64,000 nt of DNA from UBA6522 sp965204155. Lineage in GTDB: Bacteria; Pseudomonadota; Gammaproteobacteria; Steroidobacterales; Rariloculaceae. Under the pieces are notes generated by a model. It worked only from the letters and a program-made list of their open reading frames with translations. It was not told the DNA's origin and searched no databases. The stretch's first letter is position 1, and each line of letters begins with the position of its first letter. The translations under genes and the position numbers were made by a program. The stretch is from positions 3,596,001 through 3,660,000 of the forward strand of contig OZ241971.1 in the NCBI GenBank assembly GCA_965204155.1, given 5' to 3'. Of the stretch, positions 35,543 to 44,646 are shown one piece after another.

Positions 35543-36163
35543 TTACTCCAGTACCTGCACGGCGTAGTTGAGTACGCCTTCTCCGTCCACGCGTATTCGG
35601 TACGACTCGACGAAGATCTTGCCGACGATCTCGTGCTGGGGATTGAGCACGAATATCCCGGGGTGGGGGATGCCGTACGTCCGGTCACCGGGCTGGTGGT
35701 CTTCGTTCAGGATGCCGAGCGCCACCATGGTTGCGGTATCGATGTCGGAGATGAACGGGTAGGTGATCCCTTCGTCTTCAACGAACGCCTGTTGCAGTTC
35801 CGGGGCGTCGTAGGTGACAACGACGATACCGATGCCGGCCTGTTCGAAAGCATCTACGTGCTGTTGCAGCTCCACGAGCTGGTTCTTGCAGAAGGGTCAC
35901 CAGTCGGCCGAACGGTTGGCGATGAAGATGGCGCCGTTTTCGCCCATGAATCCGTCGATGGAGGAGATCTCCTCACCTTCGTAGAGCGCGCGTATGGGCG
36001 GAAACTGATCGCCGATGGCCAGACCCGGATCGAACCCGTCGGTATCCTCGGCGATGAACATCTCGTCCAGGTTCGGCTGGGCCATGAGCTGCGTACTCCA
36101 GGCCTGGGCCAATGCCGCAAACAGCGCCACGCCCGCTGCCAGGTAGCGCCAGTTATTCTTCAT
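35543..36163 (-). CDS. Exported redoxin-like protein, probable selenoprotein with UGA at the active site
   Basis: Read from ATG 36163, which has GGAGGT six bases upstream, the gene encodes a signal peptide (LAAGVALFAALAQAW) and a thioredoxin-fold domain. TGA at 35897-35899 (residue 89) interrupts ANRSADW-stop-PFCKNQLVELQ. Related redoxins read SADWCPFCK, so the UGA replaces exactly the first cysteine of the CxxC motif. The frame continues without other damage to a normal stop at 35543 (TYDAPELQQAFVEDEGI, TYPFISDIDTATMVALGI). With a SECIS-like hairpin right after the UGA, selenocysteine is the best reading; total length 206 residues. A simple TGC-to-TGA null mutation is the alternative. The selenium machinery is outside the window. 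Confidence 0.8.
35867..35899 (-). promoter_or_regulatory. Candidate bacterial SECIS element
   Basis: In the mRNA, UGA (35899-35897) is followed after 21 nt by a GUG loop (35875-35873) closed by the perfect 6-bp stem CAGCUC/GAGCUG (35881-35876 with 35872-35867). Distance from the UGA, small loop and a G at the loop start fit the general bacterial SECIS pattern for SelB. Confidence 0.6.
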
Positions 36164-36264
36164 GATGGTACCTCCGACTCTTGAATGCACCGCTGACAGC
36201 CGATTGTCTCCGGTCTGGAACCGAACTACAAGCGATCCCCGTTTCCCAATCCGTCGATGAATCG

Positions 36265-37371
36265 TTAGTGAGCCAACGCCTGTACCACTTGTTCGGCGAT
36301 CGCCAGCGATGACGTGAGTCCCGGCGATTCGATGCCGTACAGGTTGACCAGCCCCGGAATCCCATGCTCAGTCGGCCCCTGGATCATGAAGTCGCCCGGC
36401 GGATCGCCGGGGCGGATGAGCTTGGCGCGCACGCCGACGTATCCGGGCGCCAGCCGGTCGCGGTCCACCTTGGGCCACCAGGTCCGGATGGCGTCGTGGA
36501 ATCGGTCCCGGCGCGACTCGTCCACCGAGTAGTCGGGCGCGTCGATCCACTGGACGTCCGGACCGAATCGCGCCTGGCCATTGAGATCGAGGGTGACGTG
36601 CACGCCCAGTCCGCCGGGTTCCGGCACCGGGTACACCAGGTGGCGAAACGGGTGTTTGCCCCGGTAGACGAAGTAGTTTCCCTTGGCGAAACGTATGCGG
36701 GGGACAAGCCGCTGCGGCAGGCCGTCGATGCGCCGCGCAACGTGTTCCGCGGCCAGTCCGGCAGAGTTGATGACCGTCCTTGCCTTGACTTCGACCGGTT
36801 CGCCCGCCGATCGGACGCTCAACCTGAAGCCTTCCTCGTCCACCAGCCCTCGCAGAAACTCGCATCGCAGGGCGAGGGTACCTCCGGCTGCCTCCAGATC
36901 GCCCTGAAACGACATCATCAGCCCGTGGCTGTCGACAATTCCGGTGGAGGGTGAAATCAGGGCCGATTTGCAAACCACCGCAGGCTCCAGTCTTGCCGCC
37001 CCGGCCCGGTCCATGATCGAAAGATCGTCGACTCCGCTTGCCTGCCCCTGGGCCTGGATCGCCTCCAGTTCCGCGTGTTGGGTTTCGTTCGCCGCGACGA
37101 TCAACTTGCCGCAGCGCCGATGGCGGATCGATCGATCCCGGCAGTAGCGGTACAGCAGTTCCTTGCCGCGAACGCACAGCTTCGCTTTCAGACTGTTACG
37201 AGGGTAGTGGATACCTGCGTGTACGACTTCGGAATTGCGCGACGAGGTTTCTTCGCCGATCCCTTCATTTCGCTCGATCACGAGCACGTCGCGGCCATCG
37301 ATTGCCATCGCCCGGGCGATGGCGAGACCCACGACGCCCGCACCGATCACTACTGCGTCCTGTGACTCCAT
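36265..37371 (-). CDS. FAD-dependent oxidoreductase, L-2-hydroxyglutarate oxidase-like
   Basis: 368 residues of the DAO superfamily. The FAD-binding start is DAVVIGAGVVGLAIARAMA; SSRNSEVVHAGIHYPRNSLK is characteristic of the L-2-hydroxyglutarate dehydrogenase branch, and GVRAKLIRPG and NLYGIESPGLTSSLAIAE close the fold. It would oxidise an L-2-hydroxy acid and pass electrons to the respiratory chain. It lacks a signal peptide. It follows the selenoprotein gene on the same strand (upstream of it) with a 101-bp gap, so the two may or may not be co-transcribed. Confidence 0.9.
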   Translation of the reverse strand: MESQDAVVIGAGVVGLAIARAMAIDGRDVLVIERNEGIGEETSSRNSEVVHAGIHYPRNSLKAKLCVRGKELLYRYCRDRSIRHRRCGKLIVAANETQHAELEAIQAQGQASGVDDLSIMDRAGAARLEPAVVCKSALISPSTGIVDSHGLMMSFQGDLEAAGGTLALRCEFLRGLVDEEGFRLSVRSAGEPVEVKARTVINSAGLAAEHVARRIDGLPQRLVPRIRFAKGNYFVYRGKHPFRHLVYPVPEPGGLGVHVTLDLNGQARFGPDVQWIDAPDYSVDESRRDRFHDAIRTWWPKVDRDRLAPGYVGVRAKLIRPGDPPGDFMIQGPTEHGIPGLVNLYGIESPGLTSSLAIAEQVVQALAH

Positions 37372-37531
37372 GGGCGGATACTAGCGACCCGAGGGCGCAT
37401 CCGCGAATCGTCCGCGTTCTCAGACGACGATCCGGCAACTCGAGTGCGGGGGAACCGTCGAGGTCGTCGTGTTGGCCATTCGGTACAATGATTAGGGTAT
37501 TCTGAGCGCACCAACCCAGGAGACCCTTCAA

Positions 37532-38362
37532 TTGAACAATCCCAGGTACTGGGCTTCCCAGTGGTATGCGACGAAGTTTGCCGAAGAGCCTTGGCCGGGA
37601 GGGTGGTATTGGCACGATCAGCAATACAACTGGCACGGTCCCTACGAAACCGAGCATGACGCCGCAGTCGCATTGAAGGGCCACCAGGAGCAGGAGCGCG
37701 AAGCCAGCGACGCGCATGAGCGATCGCGGCCGCAATTCGAACTCTACTATCATCCGCTGTCGACGTATTCGCAGAAGGTCCTGATAGCCATTTACGAGAA
37801 GGGGCTTGTGTTCAAGCCCCATATCGTCAACCTGATGGCGGAAGGTGAACGGGAGCGGTACCGCAAAATCTATCCCCTCGGAAAGATCCCGTTGATCGTC
37901 CTCAATCATGGTCCGCTCATACCGGAGTCCAGCATCATCGTCGAATATCTCGAGAGCCTGGGCGGTGCGCCGCTGATTTCGACCAATTCCGACGTAGCGC
38001 GCAAGACGCGGTTCAAGGATCGGTTCATCGACTTCTACCTGACCGATTCCGTAGTTACGTTGTTCAGCGAAAGCCGCAAGCCGAAGGGCGAGCGCGACAA
38101 ACGGAAAATCGAAACGGCTCGTTACCGTTCCAAGGCCGTATACGACTTTCTGGAATACGAATTGAGCGAAAGCGCTTGGGCCAACGGGGACGAGTTTTCG
38201 CTGTCGGACTGTGCGGCCGGGGCAGCGTTCTGCTACGCCGCAAAGTACATGCCTTACGGCGGGTATCCTGTCGTTTCAGCGTATGCCGAGCGATTGGCGG
38301 AACGGCCTTCGGTCAGGCGCGTTCGCGAAGAGGTGGCGGCACGCCTGGACAATATTGACTGA
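37532..38362 (+). CDS. Glutathione S-transferase with an extra N-terminal domain
   Basis: 276 residues, about 60 longer than a usual GST. The TTG start at 37532 has AGGAGA eight bases upstream. Residues 1-60 form a tryptophan- and tyrosine-rich piece (YWASQWYATKF, GGWYWHDQQYNWHGPYETEH) that I do not recognise; GPYETEHDAAVAL resembles short phage-type domains that read a displayed residue against a query. From residue 68 (FELYYHPLSTYSQKVLIAIY) the thioredoxin-like GST N-domain and helical C-domain follow, with IPESS-type glutathione-binding residues. It is read divergently from the oxidoreductase gene. Confidence 0.85.
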   Translation: MNNPRYWASQWYATKFAEEPWPGGWYWHDQQYNWHGPYETEHDAAVALKGHQEQEREASDAHERSRPQFELYYHPLSTYSQKVLIAIYEKGLVFKPHIVNLMAEGERERYRKIYPLGKIPLIVLNHGPLIPESSIIVEYLESLGGAPLISTNSDVARKTRFKDRFIDFYLTDSVVTLFSESRKPKGERDKRKIETARYRSKAVYDFLEYELSESAWANGDEFSLSDCAAGAAFCYAAKYMPYGGYPVVSAYAERLAERPSVRRVREEVAARLDNID

Positions 38363-38460
38363 GCGGTTTAGTCGGTAGGTACGCGACCGACTGCTCTGGC
38401 CAAAAAGCTGTCTCGATTTCATCAGCCCCGAACTGGCCTCTGAATCGCGCCGCTAGCGCG

Positions 38461-38751
38461 GTGACAGCCCGTATTGATTCAACCGCCAGACCAGGAACGA
38501 GAGTGATTCCGGGTCACGGTCTGGACCCGGTTGGTCGAGACGCCGTGATCGAGTTTCTTTACATGATCAAAGACGTACGCACGCGGGTCTTGAGCATGAT
38601 CGCCGACGGCATGTCTCTCGCGGAGGTTATGGCCGAGCGGCCAACAGCACAATATGACGCCAAGTGTGGGCAGGAGGACACGTGGACGGCCAATGACTTG
38701 GTGCCCATCGTGCATTATGAGCTCGGTGGCCGCTCCAAGTACCGTCCTTAA
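38461..38751 (+). pseudogene. C-terminal relic of a metallo-beta-lactamase-fold hydrolase
   Basis: 96 codons from GTG 38461. The product has RVIPGHGLDPVGRDAVIEF, IKDVRTRVLSMIADGMSLAEV and WTANDLVPIVHYELGG, which is the tail of periplasmic metallo-beta-lactamase-fold hydrolases (the PGHG motif holds the last metal-binding histidine). The N-terminal two thirds with the HxHxDH motif are absent. The upstream 100 bp show no remaining homology that I can read, and no ribosome-binding site is good. Confidence 0.7.
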
Positions 38752-38809
38752 CCGTTAACGAATGATAGCGGTAGGTGCTTCGGCGCACCTATGGCAGACA
38801 TGGCAAATG

Positions 38810-39307
38810 TCAGGGCTGATACGTTAGATCCTGGATGGAAGGATCGAGAAAAAAGTAGTCCGCCGGTCCATCGCGCCTCGCGAGGAGTACGACGTCAGCG
38901 TTCGACGGCACCTTGTAACCGTGAGGCATTCTGGCAGGGAGGATGATGTAGCTGCCTGCGTCGGCCGTGTACAGCTTGCCGTCGAGCGTGACGTCGACCG
39001 ATCCTTCCAGCACGACCAGTGTCTCCGTGTAGGTGTGCCAGTGCATCGCAAATTCTGAACCGGCCGGGAAGCGGGAAAAGTAGGTTGGACCACCTGTCTG
39101 CGGATCGGTGGCAATCGGAGCGTTCCTCCGACCGGCCGGGAAACCAGGAATGTTTGTCGATGGCCCCCAATCGGCAGCTCTCCAGTGCATAACGAGAGGG
39201 TCGAGGGTTTCCGGCGTGTCCTGTGCGGTCACTACAACTGTGGTCACTACAGCGCCCGTTGCGATCAACAGCAGCGCACTCAGTCCCAGTTTCTGCGTTC
39301 CTGTCAT
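38810..39307 (-). CDS. Exported cupin-domain protein
   Basis: 165 residues from ATG 39307, which has GGAGGAA nine bases upstream; the frame is open to 39436 but lacks a start signal there. A hydrophobic N-terminus (LGLSALLLIATGAVVTTVVV) serves as signal peptide or anchor. The cupin core has metal-binding histidines in EFAMHWHTYTETLVVLEGSV and MPHGYKVP. Its reaction is unknown; similar proteins stand near quinone and aromatic catabolic genes. Confidence 0.85.
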   Translation of the reverse strand: MTGTQKLGLSALLLIATGAVVTTVVVTAQDTPETLDPLVMHWRAADWGPSTNIPGFPAGRRNAPIATDPQTGGPTYFSRFPAGSEFAMHWHTYTETLVVLEGSVDVTLDGKLYTADAGSYIILPARMPHGYKVPSNADVVLLARRDGPADYFFLDPSIQDLTYQP

Positions 39308-39847
39308 GCGCTTGTTCCTCCAGTCTGGCGAATTCTGTGGAGAACGGGTCGGTGTCGTTTCGGACCACATTCTGCGTCTGCGCCATTCGACCGTCAAGGG
39401 ACTGGCCGACCAGCGATCGAAGACCGCTGCGATCACAGATCGATGATTCCCTGAGTGGGCGAATTCGTCACGCGCGCCAGACCCACGAGGGATGCGACGA
39501 GGTTTCGGCGGGTGGTATCGGGCGTGTCACTCGGCAGATGAGTGATCATAGGGCAGTGCCCGCCTGATTAGAATGGGCGCGGCCGGGATGACGCCCGGCC
39601 GCGCATGACTGAAGTGACTACCGCTCGTCAGATAGTTTCCCTGTTATTTGCTAGCTACTTCGTTGAAAATACCAAAAATTACTTCGGGAAATTTCGTAGC
39701 TATTCGAGGAGGAGCCCTATGGCGTGTTCCGGGTGTAGGTCGAGTCACCGGGACGAGGACTGTCTCTAAAGGCAACGAGTGCGTCGGTTGCGGCGGGCGA
39801 ATCGGTGAGCTGATGCATCCATCAAGACATCGTGAGAGAGGATAAAC
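39308..39847. other. Long intergenic region without recognised genes
   Basis: About 540 bp between the divergent cupin and enoyl-CoA hydratase genes. Short open frames here overlap and have no ribosome-binding sites or recognisable homology. The only clear signal is GAGAGAGGATAAAC directly before the hydratase start at 39848. Confidence 0.5.
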
Positions 39848-40624
39848 ATGTCAATCGATTTCAATCTTGACGAGGATGGCATCGCACTAATCACCATTAA
39901 CCGGACCGAGCGCCTGAACGCAATGGACCGGGAACACTATGACGCCTTGTCAAAGGCCTGGATACGAGTGCGCGATGACGCCTCGATCAAGTGCGCCATT
40001 ATCACCGGTGCCGGCGATCGTTCATTTACCACAGGCGCCGACATCAAGGAGGTGCTGACCGACCCCACTCCATTGTCCGAGATGTGGTTGACGCAAAGCG
40101 ACCAATTGCTGAATAACGGTCTGGAAATCTGGAAACCGATTATTGCGGCAGTTAACGGCTATTGTCTCGGTGGAGGCATGACATTGTTGTTCGCCACCGA
40201 TATTCGAATCGCGAGCTCCAATGCCAGTTTTTCGCTGGCCGAGGTCAAGCGCGGTACCATTCCCCGCAACGGTGGTACCCAACGAATCCTGTCGCAGGTT
40301 CCACAGGCTATCGCGATGGAATGGCTATTGACCGGTGACCCGTTCGACGCGAATGAAGCCGCACGTTGGGGCCTGATTAACGCGGTGGTGGCGCCTGAGC
40401 AGTTGCTCGACAAGGCTTACAAATATGCACGACGCGTCACCGCAAATGCCCCACTGGCCCTGCAGGCCACGAAAGAGCTTGCGCTGCGTAGTCGTGACAT
40501 GGATTTGAATACGGGATTGCGCGTGGAGTCCCAGGTCATCAGATTACTGGAATTCAGCGAAGATGCCGTGGAAGGTCCGGCCGCATTTTCGGACAAGCGC
40601 GATCCGAACTGGAAAGGGAAGTAA
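39848..40624 (+). CDS. Enoyl-CoA hydratase/isomerase family protein
   Basis: 258 residues, normal for crotonases. The CoA-binding start is ALITINRTERLNAMDREHYD; the oxyanion-hole segments are GDRSFTTGADIKEV and VNGYCLGGGMTLLFATDIRI; the catalytic region around SLAEVKRGTIPRNGGTQRI carries a glutamate at the usual first position and lacks a clear second one. It hydrates or isomerises an enoyl-CoA in the cytoplasm. The start at ATG 39848 has a GAGAGGA site. The CoA-transferase gene begins five bases after its stop, so both should be translated from one message. Confidence 0.93.
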   Translation: MSIDFNLDEDGIALITINRTERLNAMDREHYDALSKAWIRVRDDASIKCAIITGAGDRSFTTGADIKEVLTDPTPLSEMWLTQSDQLLNNGLEIWKPIIAAVNGYCLGGGMTLLFATDIRIASSNASFSLAEVKRGTIPRNGGTQRILSQVPQAIAMEWLLTGDPFDANEAARWGLINAVVAPEQLLDKAYKYARRVTANAPLALQATKELALRSRDMDLNTGLRVESQVIRLLEFSEDAVEGPAAFSDKRDPNWKGK

Positions 40625-40628
40625 GCCA

Positions 40629-41836
40629 TTGGACTCTCGTCCGCTACCGCTGCAGGGTATCACCGTCATCGACCTCAGCCATATTTACAATGGCCCCTAC
40701 GCGACCTTCATGATGGCGATGGCAGGCGCCCGGGTCATCAAGATCGAACCGCCCAATGGCGAGTGACCCGGCGTCGGGGCGTGCTCGGTGGCTCCGCAAT
40801 GGCGTTTGCGATGTTTAACGCCAACAAGGATTGCGTCACGCTCAATCTGAAATCCGAAGCCGGGAAAAGGCTTTTCTTCGAAATGGTGAATCGGTGCGAC
40901 GTGGTGGTGGAAAATTTTGCGCCCGGCGCGGTCGAACGTCTCGGCATCGATGCCGAGACGGTTTTGAAGGCACATCCGAATCTTGTCTATGCATCCTCAT
41001 CCGGTTACGGCCATGATGGCCCGTATCGAGATAAACCGGCGATGGACCTGACCGTACAGGCCATGTCAGGAATCGTCAGCGTTACCGGTCATCCGCATAC
41101 ACCCCCGGTCAAGGCCGGCGCGGCAGTGTGCGACCTGATGGCAGGCGCACATCTCTATGGCGCCATCATGACCGCATTGTTCGAGCGTGAGAGAACCGGG
41201 CTCGGTCGTCGCGTCGAAGTGTCGATGATGGAGGCAAGTTACGCATCGCTCGCCTCCAATCTGGACAAGTGGTGGAGTTCGGGTGGCGAGGCGCCGGAAC
41301 GCACCGGCAGTCGACATGGGGCATTGATGGAAGCCCCGTGGAATGTTTATCCCACCCGGGACGGATGGATTGCGGTAATTTGTCTCGAAGACCGCCACTG
41401 GACGGATTTGTTACAGGCGATGGACCGCACCGATCTGATCGACGATCCGCGTTTTGCCGATCAGCGCACCCGGGTCGAACATATGGATGAAGTCGATAGC
41501 GTCGTCGAGGCCTTCACCAGTCAGCACAGCAAAGCCGAACTGGATGTCATCTTCCGTGAATATCATGCCATTGTCGCGCCGGTGCGCAATCTCGCCGAAC
41601 TGACCGGCGATCCACATCTGCGCGCGCGTGGGTTCCTGCGCGAAGTCGATCATCCCGAATACGGTCGTATGACGCTACCGATATCGCCGCTGCGATTTGC
41701 CGGCAGCCAGCCACCGCAACATATCTGCAACGGGAACCTGGGTGCCGCCAACCGCGAGGTTTACTGCAACTGGCTGGGCTTGGGCCGGACCGAGTTCGAA
41801 AGACTGGATGCCGAGGGAACATTCAGTGCGTGCTGA
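40629..41836 (+). pseudogene. CaiB/BaiF-type CoA-transferase, frameshifted near its start
   Basis: From TTG 40629 the frame gives GITVIDLSHIYNGPYATFMM and VIKIEPPNGE, then meets TGA at 40764-40766. The rest of the protein (TRRRGVLGGSAMAFAMFNAN, through AMDLTVQAMSGIVSVTG with the catalytic aspartate, to the end at 41836) is in the frame one base earlier. A one-base loss near 40762 explains this; a -1 ribosomal shift would give GEVTRRRG. The intact enzyme would move CoA between carboxylic acids and match the adjacent hydratase. No slippery heptamer is visible, so a mutation or sequencing error is more likely than programmed shifting. Confidence 0.8.
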
Positions 41837-42001
41837 ATTGAGTGTCCTCCCTATTCACGGAATTCCGCCGCCGGAAGGTCTGTAAGGCAGGCGCGAATGA
41901 CCGCAAATGGACTCCCCCTCGTTTTGCAAGCCAGTGGTTGACATCAGGCCCCTCCGGAGGTGAGGCTGTTTGTTAAATCGAGGCGCATTAGGAGAGTAAT
42001 C

Positions 42002-43480
42002 ATGAAACGGGGGCCAAAGATAGCCGCTCCGTCTCCTTACAAGATCTGGTGTGCGACGGCTGTGTCGTGTCTCCTGTTGGGTCTGTCGGGCAATGTGGCT
42101 GCGGCACCGAATGTCCTTCTCATCATCGGCGACGACATGGGCGTGGAGACCCTGGCTTCCTATGGTCTGGGGGAAAACCCACCCACCACGGCCGCGCTCG
42201 ACGAGCTGGCCAGAGAAGGTGTGCGCTTCACCAATGTCTGGTCGCAGCCATCCTGCTCGCCCACGCGCGCGACGGCGATCACGGGCCGTTACGGATTCCG
42301 GACCGGCATCGGCATGGCGCTCACGGACGGCCCGCCTGTACCTGCGCCGGACAAGCCGGCGTGGGCATCCTTCGAGCGCCCCAGGCCGGCGGCCGCCAGG
42401 GTCCGCGCAGGCGTCGGCCCCGTAACAAGGCCCGGTCTCCCGCCCGAGGAATTCACCCTGCCTATGGCTCTGAAGCGGGGTGACGATCTCGCGCACGCAA
42501 CAGCGGCCATCGGCAAGTGGCACCTCGCAGACATCCCCGTTGGGTGGACCGACCATCCCAATCGGGTTGGTTTCGATCACTACTCGGGGCTGATCGGGGG
42601 GTCGATCAGGACGACGAGGGATTCGTACTTCGCCTGGAACAAGGTCGTTAACGGAGAAGTCAGCGGAACGACAGGTTATACACCCGCCGACAAGGTGGAC
42701 GACGCCATCCGCTGGATCGACGAGCAGGGCGACAACCCGTGGTTTCTCTGGTTTGCCTTCAATCTTCCGCACGTGCCGCTACACCTCCCGCCGGCGGAAA
42801 TGTGGCAATCGGATTATTCGCACCTGGACCCGCAGTCCGTGCCGGAAGAGCTAACCGGAGACTACTTTTCCGCGATGATCGAAGCCATGGACACACAGAT
42901 CGGGCGGTTGCTGGCGTCACTCGATCCGGAGGTGCGCGACAACACTTACGTCATATTCATTGGCGATAACGGCACCCCCGGGTCCTGGGTGGCGGAACCG
43001 TTCCGGCCGGAGCGTGCCAAGGGCACCGTGTACCAGGGCGGCATCAATGTGCCCATGATCGTTACAGGCCCGAGAGTAGCGCGTGGGGGCGTAAGCGAAG
43101 CACTGGTGAACACAACGGATTTGTTTGTCACGATCATGGAGATGGGGGGTATCGATCCGGAGGAGGCCATACCCGACGAGGTCACGCACGATTCAGTGAG
43201 CTTTCTCCCGGTACTGTCGGACCCCGATGCCTCGACCGGGCGGAAATGGATCTACGCGGATTATTTCGACGGCGGATTCCCCGGGGTAGCGGATGGCGAC
43301 TATGCCATGCGCGGCGATCGCTACAAGCTGCTGCGGTACCGCGACACGGAGGAACTCTACGATCTCGAGAGAGACCCCTACGAATACGACAATCTTCTGA
43401 CCGGAGAACTGTCCGTTGAAGAGGAAGCGGCGTACCGTACCTTGAGAGAGCAGATCCAGGAGCTTAGAAGCAGCGAATAG
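42002..43480 (+). CDS. Exported sulfatase, S1 family (arylsulfatase-like)
   Basis: 492 residues. ATG 42002 follows TAGGAGAGTAATC. The signal peptide ends SCLLLGLSGNVAAA. The formylglycine motif is CSPTR (C85), a permitted variant with threonine at the fourth place. Metal strands are LLIIGDDMGVETLASYG and FIGDNGTPGS; AAIGKWHLADIP provides the conserved lysine and histidine. It is the fifth complete sulfatase here, but it stands away from the glycan genes, beside acyl-CoA and metallo-hydrolase genes, so its substrate may be a small sulfate ester rather than a polysaccharide. Confidence 0.93.
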   Translation: MKRGPKIAAPSPYKIWCATAVSCLLLGLSGNVAAAPNVLLIIGDDMGVETLASYGLGENPPTTAALDELAREGVRFTNVWSQPSCSPTRATAITGRYGFRTGIGMALTDGPPVPAPDKPAWASFERPRPAAARVRAGVGPVTRPGLPPEEFTLPMALKRGDDLAHATAAIGKWHLADIPVGWTDHPNRVGFDHYSGLIGGSIRTTRDSYFAWNKVVNGEVSGTTGYTPADKVDDAIRWIDEQGDNPWFLWFAFNLPHVPLHLPPAEMWQSDYSHLDPQSVPEELTGDYFSAMIEAMDTQIGRLLASLDPEVRDNTYVIFIGDNGTPGSWVAEPFRPERAKGTVYQGGINVPMIVTGPRVARGGVSEALVNTTDLFVTIMEMGGIDPEEAIPDEVTHDSVSFLPVLSDPDASTGRKWIYADYFDGGFPGVADGDYAMRGDRYKLLRYRDTEELYDLERDPYEYDNLLTGELSVEEEAAYRTLREQIQELRSSE

Positions 43481-43536
43481 CCATCATTGTTTCAACGCCG
43501 TGATGCGCCATCGGACATGAGCACGCCGGCCCGCCT

Positions 43537-44583
43537 TCAGCGATATGCGAACATCCACCAGGCGACCATTTCCGCGTTCTTCGGCGTCGAGTACTCGAAA
43601 CCGTAATAGTCTCCGTAGGTCGGGCGGAGCGCATTTGTCGCGTACTTGCCAAGCTCCGGAATCCACGACCCGATATACGCTGCGTGGTTATTGATTGTTT
43701 CGGGGTTTTCGATCCCCGCGCCCCGCGGCACGTTAACGATCGCCTCCGCCACTGCTGCCTCGAGATCGTCGAGATAAGTCAGATAGAACTCCACGTCATC
43801 ACGAGAACCCACATTGCCATGGGAGGCCGAGAGGTAGTCCCATTCCAGCGACCCGACCGTCTCGATCATTTCGCGGTAACCAAGGTAGCTTTCGGCCCCC
43901 CCAAAGGCCCAGAACGGCGGCTGATCGGGATTGAAGATGTCCGGTACATGGATGACTCCGGTACCTTCGGGCACGTATATGGCGTGATCGCGCGCGTGAC
44001 CGGAATGCTCCAGCGGCACGACGCGCACGGTCAGGTCTTCGAAGCGGAACGTATTGGTATTGGCGTCGATCACCTCGGTTGGCGCCGGGTGACTGGAACC
44101 CAGCCGCGCCATGAGCCGTGCCGTGGCCTCGGTCGCGATGATGCGCAGACCGGGAATCTGCTCCGCCAGGACCGACGCATCGCCGATGTGGTCGGCGTGG
44201 TTGTGGCTATACAGCAGCGCGCTTATCGGCAGATCGGTCACCTCGTCGATACCCGCGTTGATCGCATCGGCGCGCCCTTCCGCCGCATCGATGAGCAGGA
44301 CGCCCTCGTCGCCCACGTAGAACATCGTGCCGGCGAACTGAACCTGGAAGAACCAGATGCGGTCGGTCAGTCTCTGCAGGATGTAGTCCTGAGTGACGTT
44401 CTTGTTGAAGAGGTTCTCGATCTTCTCGCCGGGCTCGAGCGTGTCGGTGGCCGATTCCGCCACATAGGTTGCGTTGACTGTCGAGGGCGCTTCCTCGACC
44501 TGTTGCGTGACGGCGGGCGAGGTGACGGCGACGCTCAGCGCGAGCGCCGAGACCAGTATTCCTGGCAGCGGAGTAATGTTCAT
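43537..44583 (-). CDS. Exported metallo-beta-lactamase-fold hydrolase
   Basis: 348 residues with a signal peptide (LVSALALSVAVTSPAVTQQ). The zinc motif is YSHNHADHIGDASVL; the later ligands appear in EHSGHARDHAIYVPEG and LSASHGNVGS. The C-terminal 80 residues are an added helical part. Family members include lactonases, alkylsulfatases and thiolesterases; the SxxHxDH-type site alone does not decide. The relic at 38461-38751 belongs to the same superfamily. It is convergent with the sulfatase at 42002. Confidence 0.88.
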   Translation of the reverse strand: MNITPLPGILVSALALSVAVTSPAVTQQVEEAPSTVNATYVAESATDTLEPGEKIENLFNKNVTQDYILQRLTDRIWFFQVQFAGTMFYVGDEGVLLIDAAEGRADAINAGIDEVTDLPISALLYSHNHADHIGDASVLAEQIPGLRIIATEATARLMARLGSSHPAPTEVIDANTNTFRFEDLTVRVVPLEHSGHARDHAIYVPEGTGVIHVPDIFNPDQPPFWAFGGAESYLGYREMIETVGSLEWDYLSASHGNVGSRDDVEFYLTYLDDLEAAVAEAIVNVPRGAGIENPETINNHAAYIGSWIPELGKYATNALRPTYGDYYGFEYSTPKNAEMVAWWMFAYR

Positions 44584-44646
44584 TTTGCCAATCCTCCAGA
44601 TACTAAAACGAGAATCGCTTCTCTTCTATCTACTATAGAGTGTTCC

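Noticed and set aside
40764..40766. TGA in the CoA-transferase as a possible selenocysteine codon
   Set aside because: The downstream part of the protein is in another frame, so reading through the TGA would not restore it. No hairpin follows.
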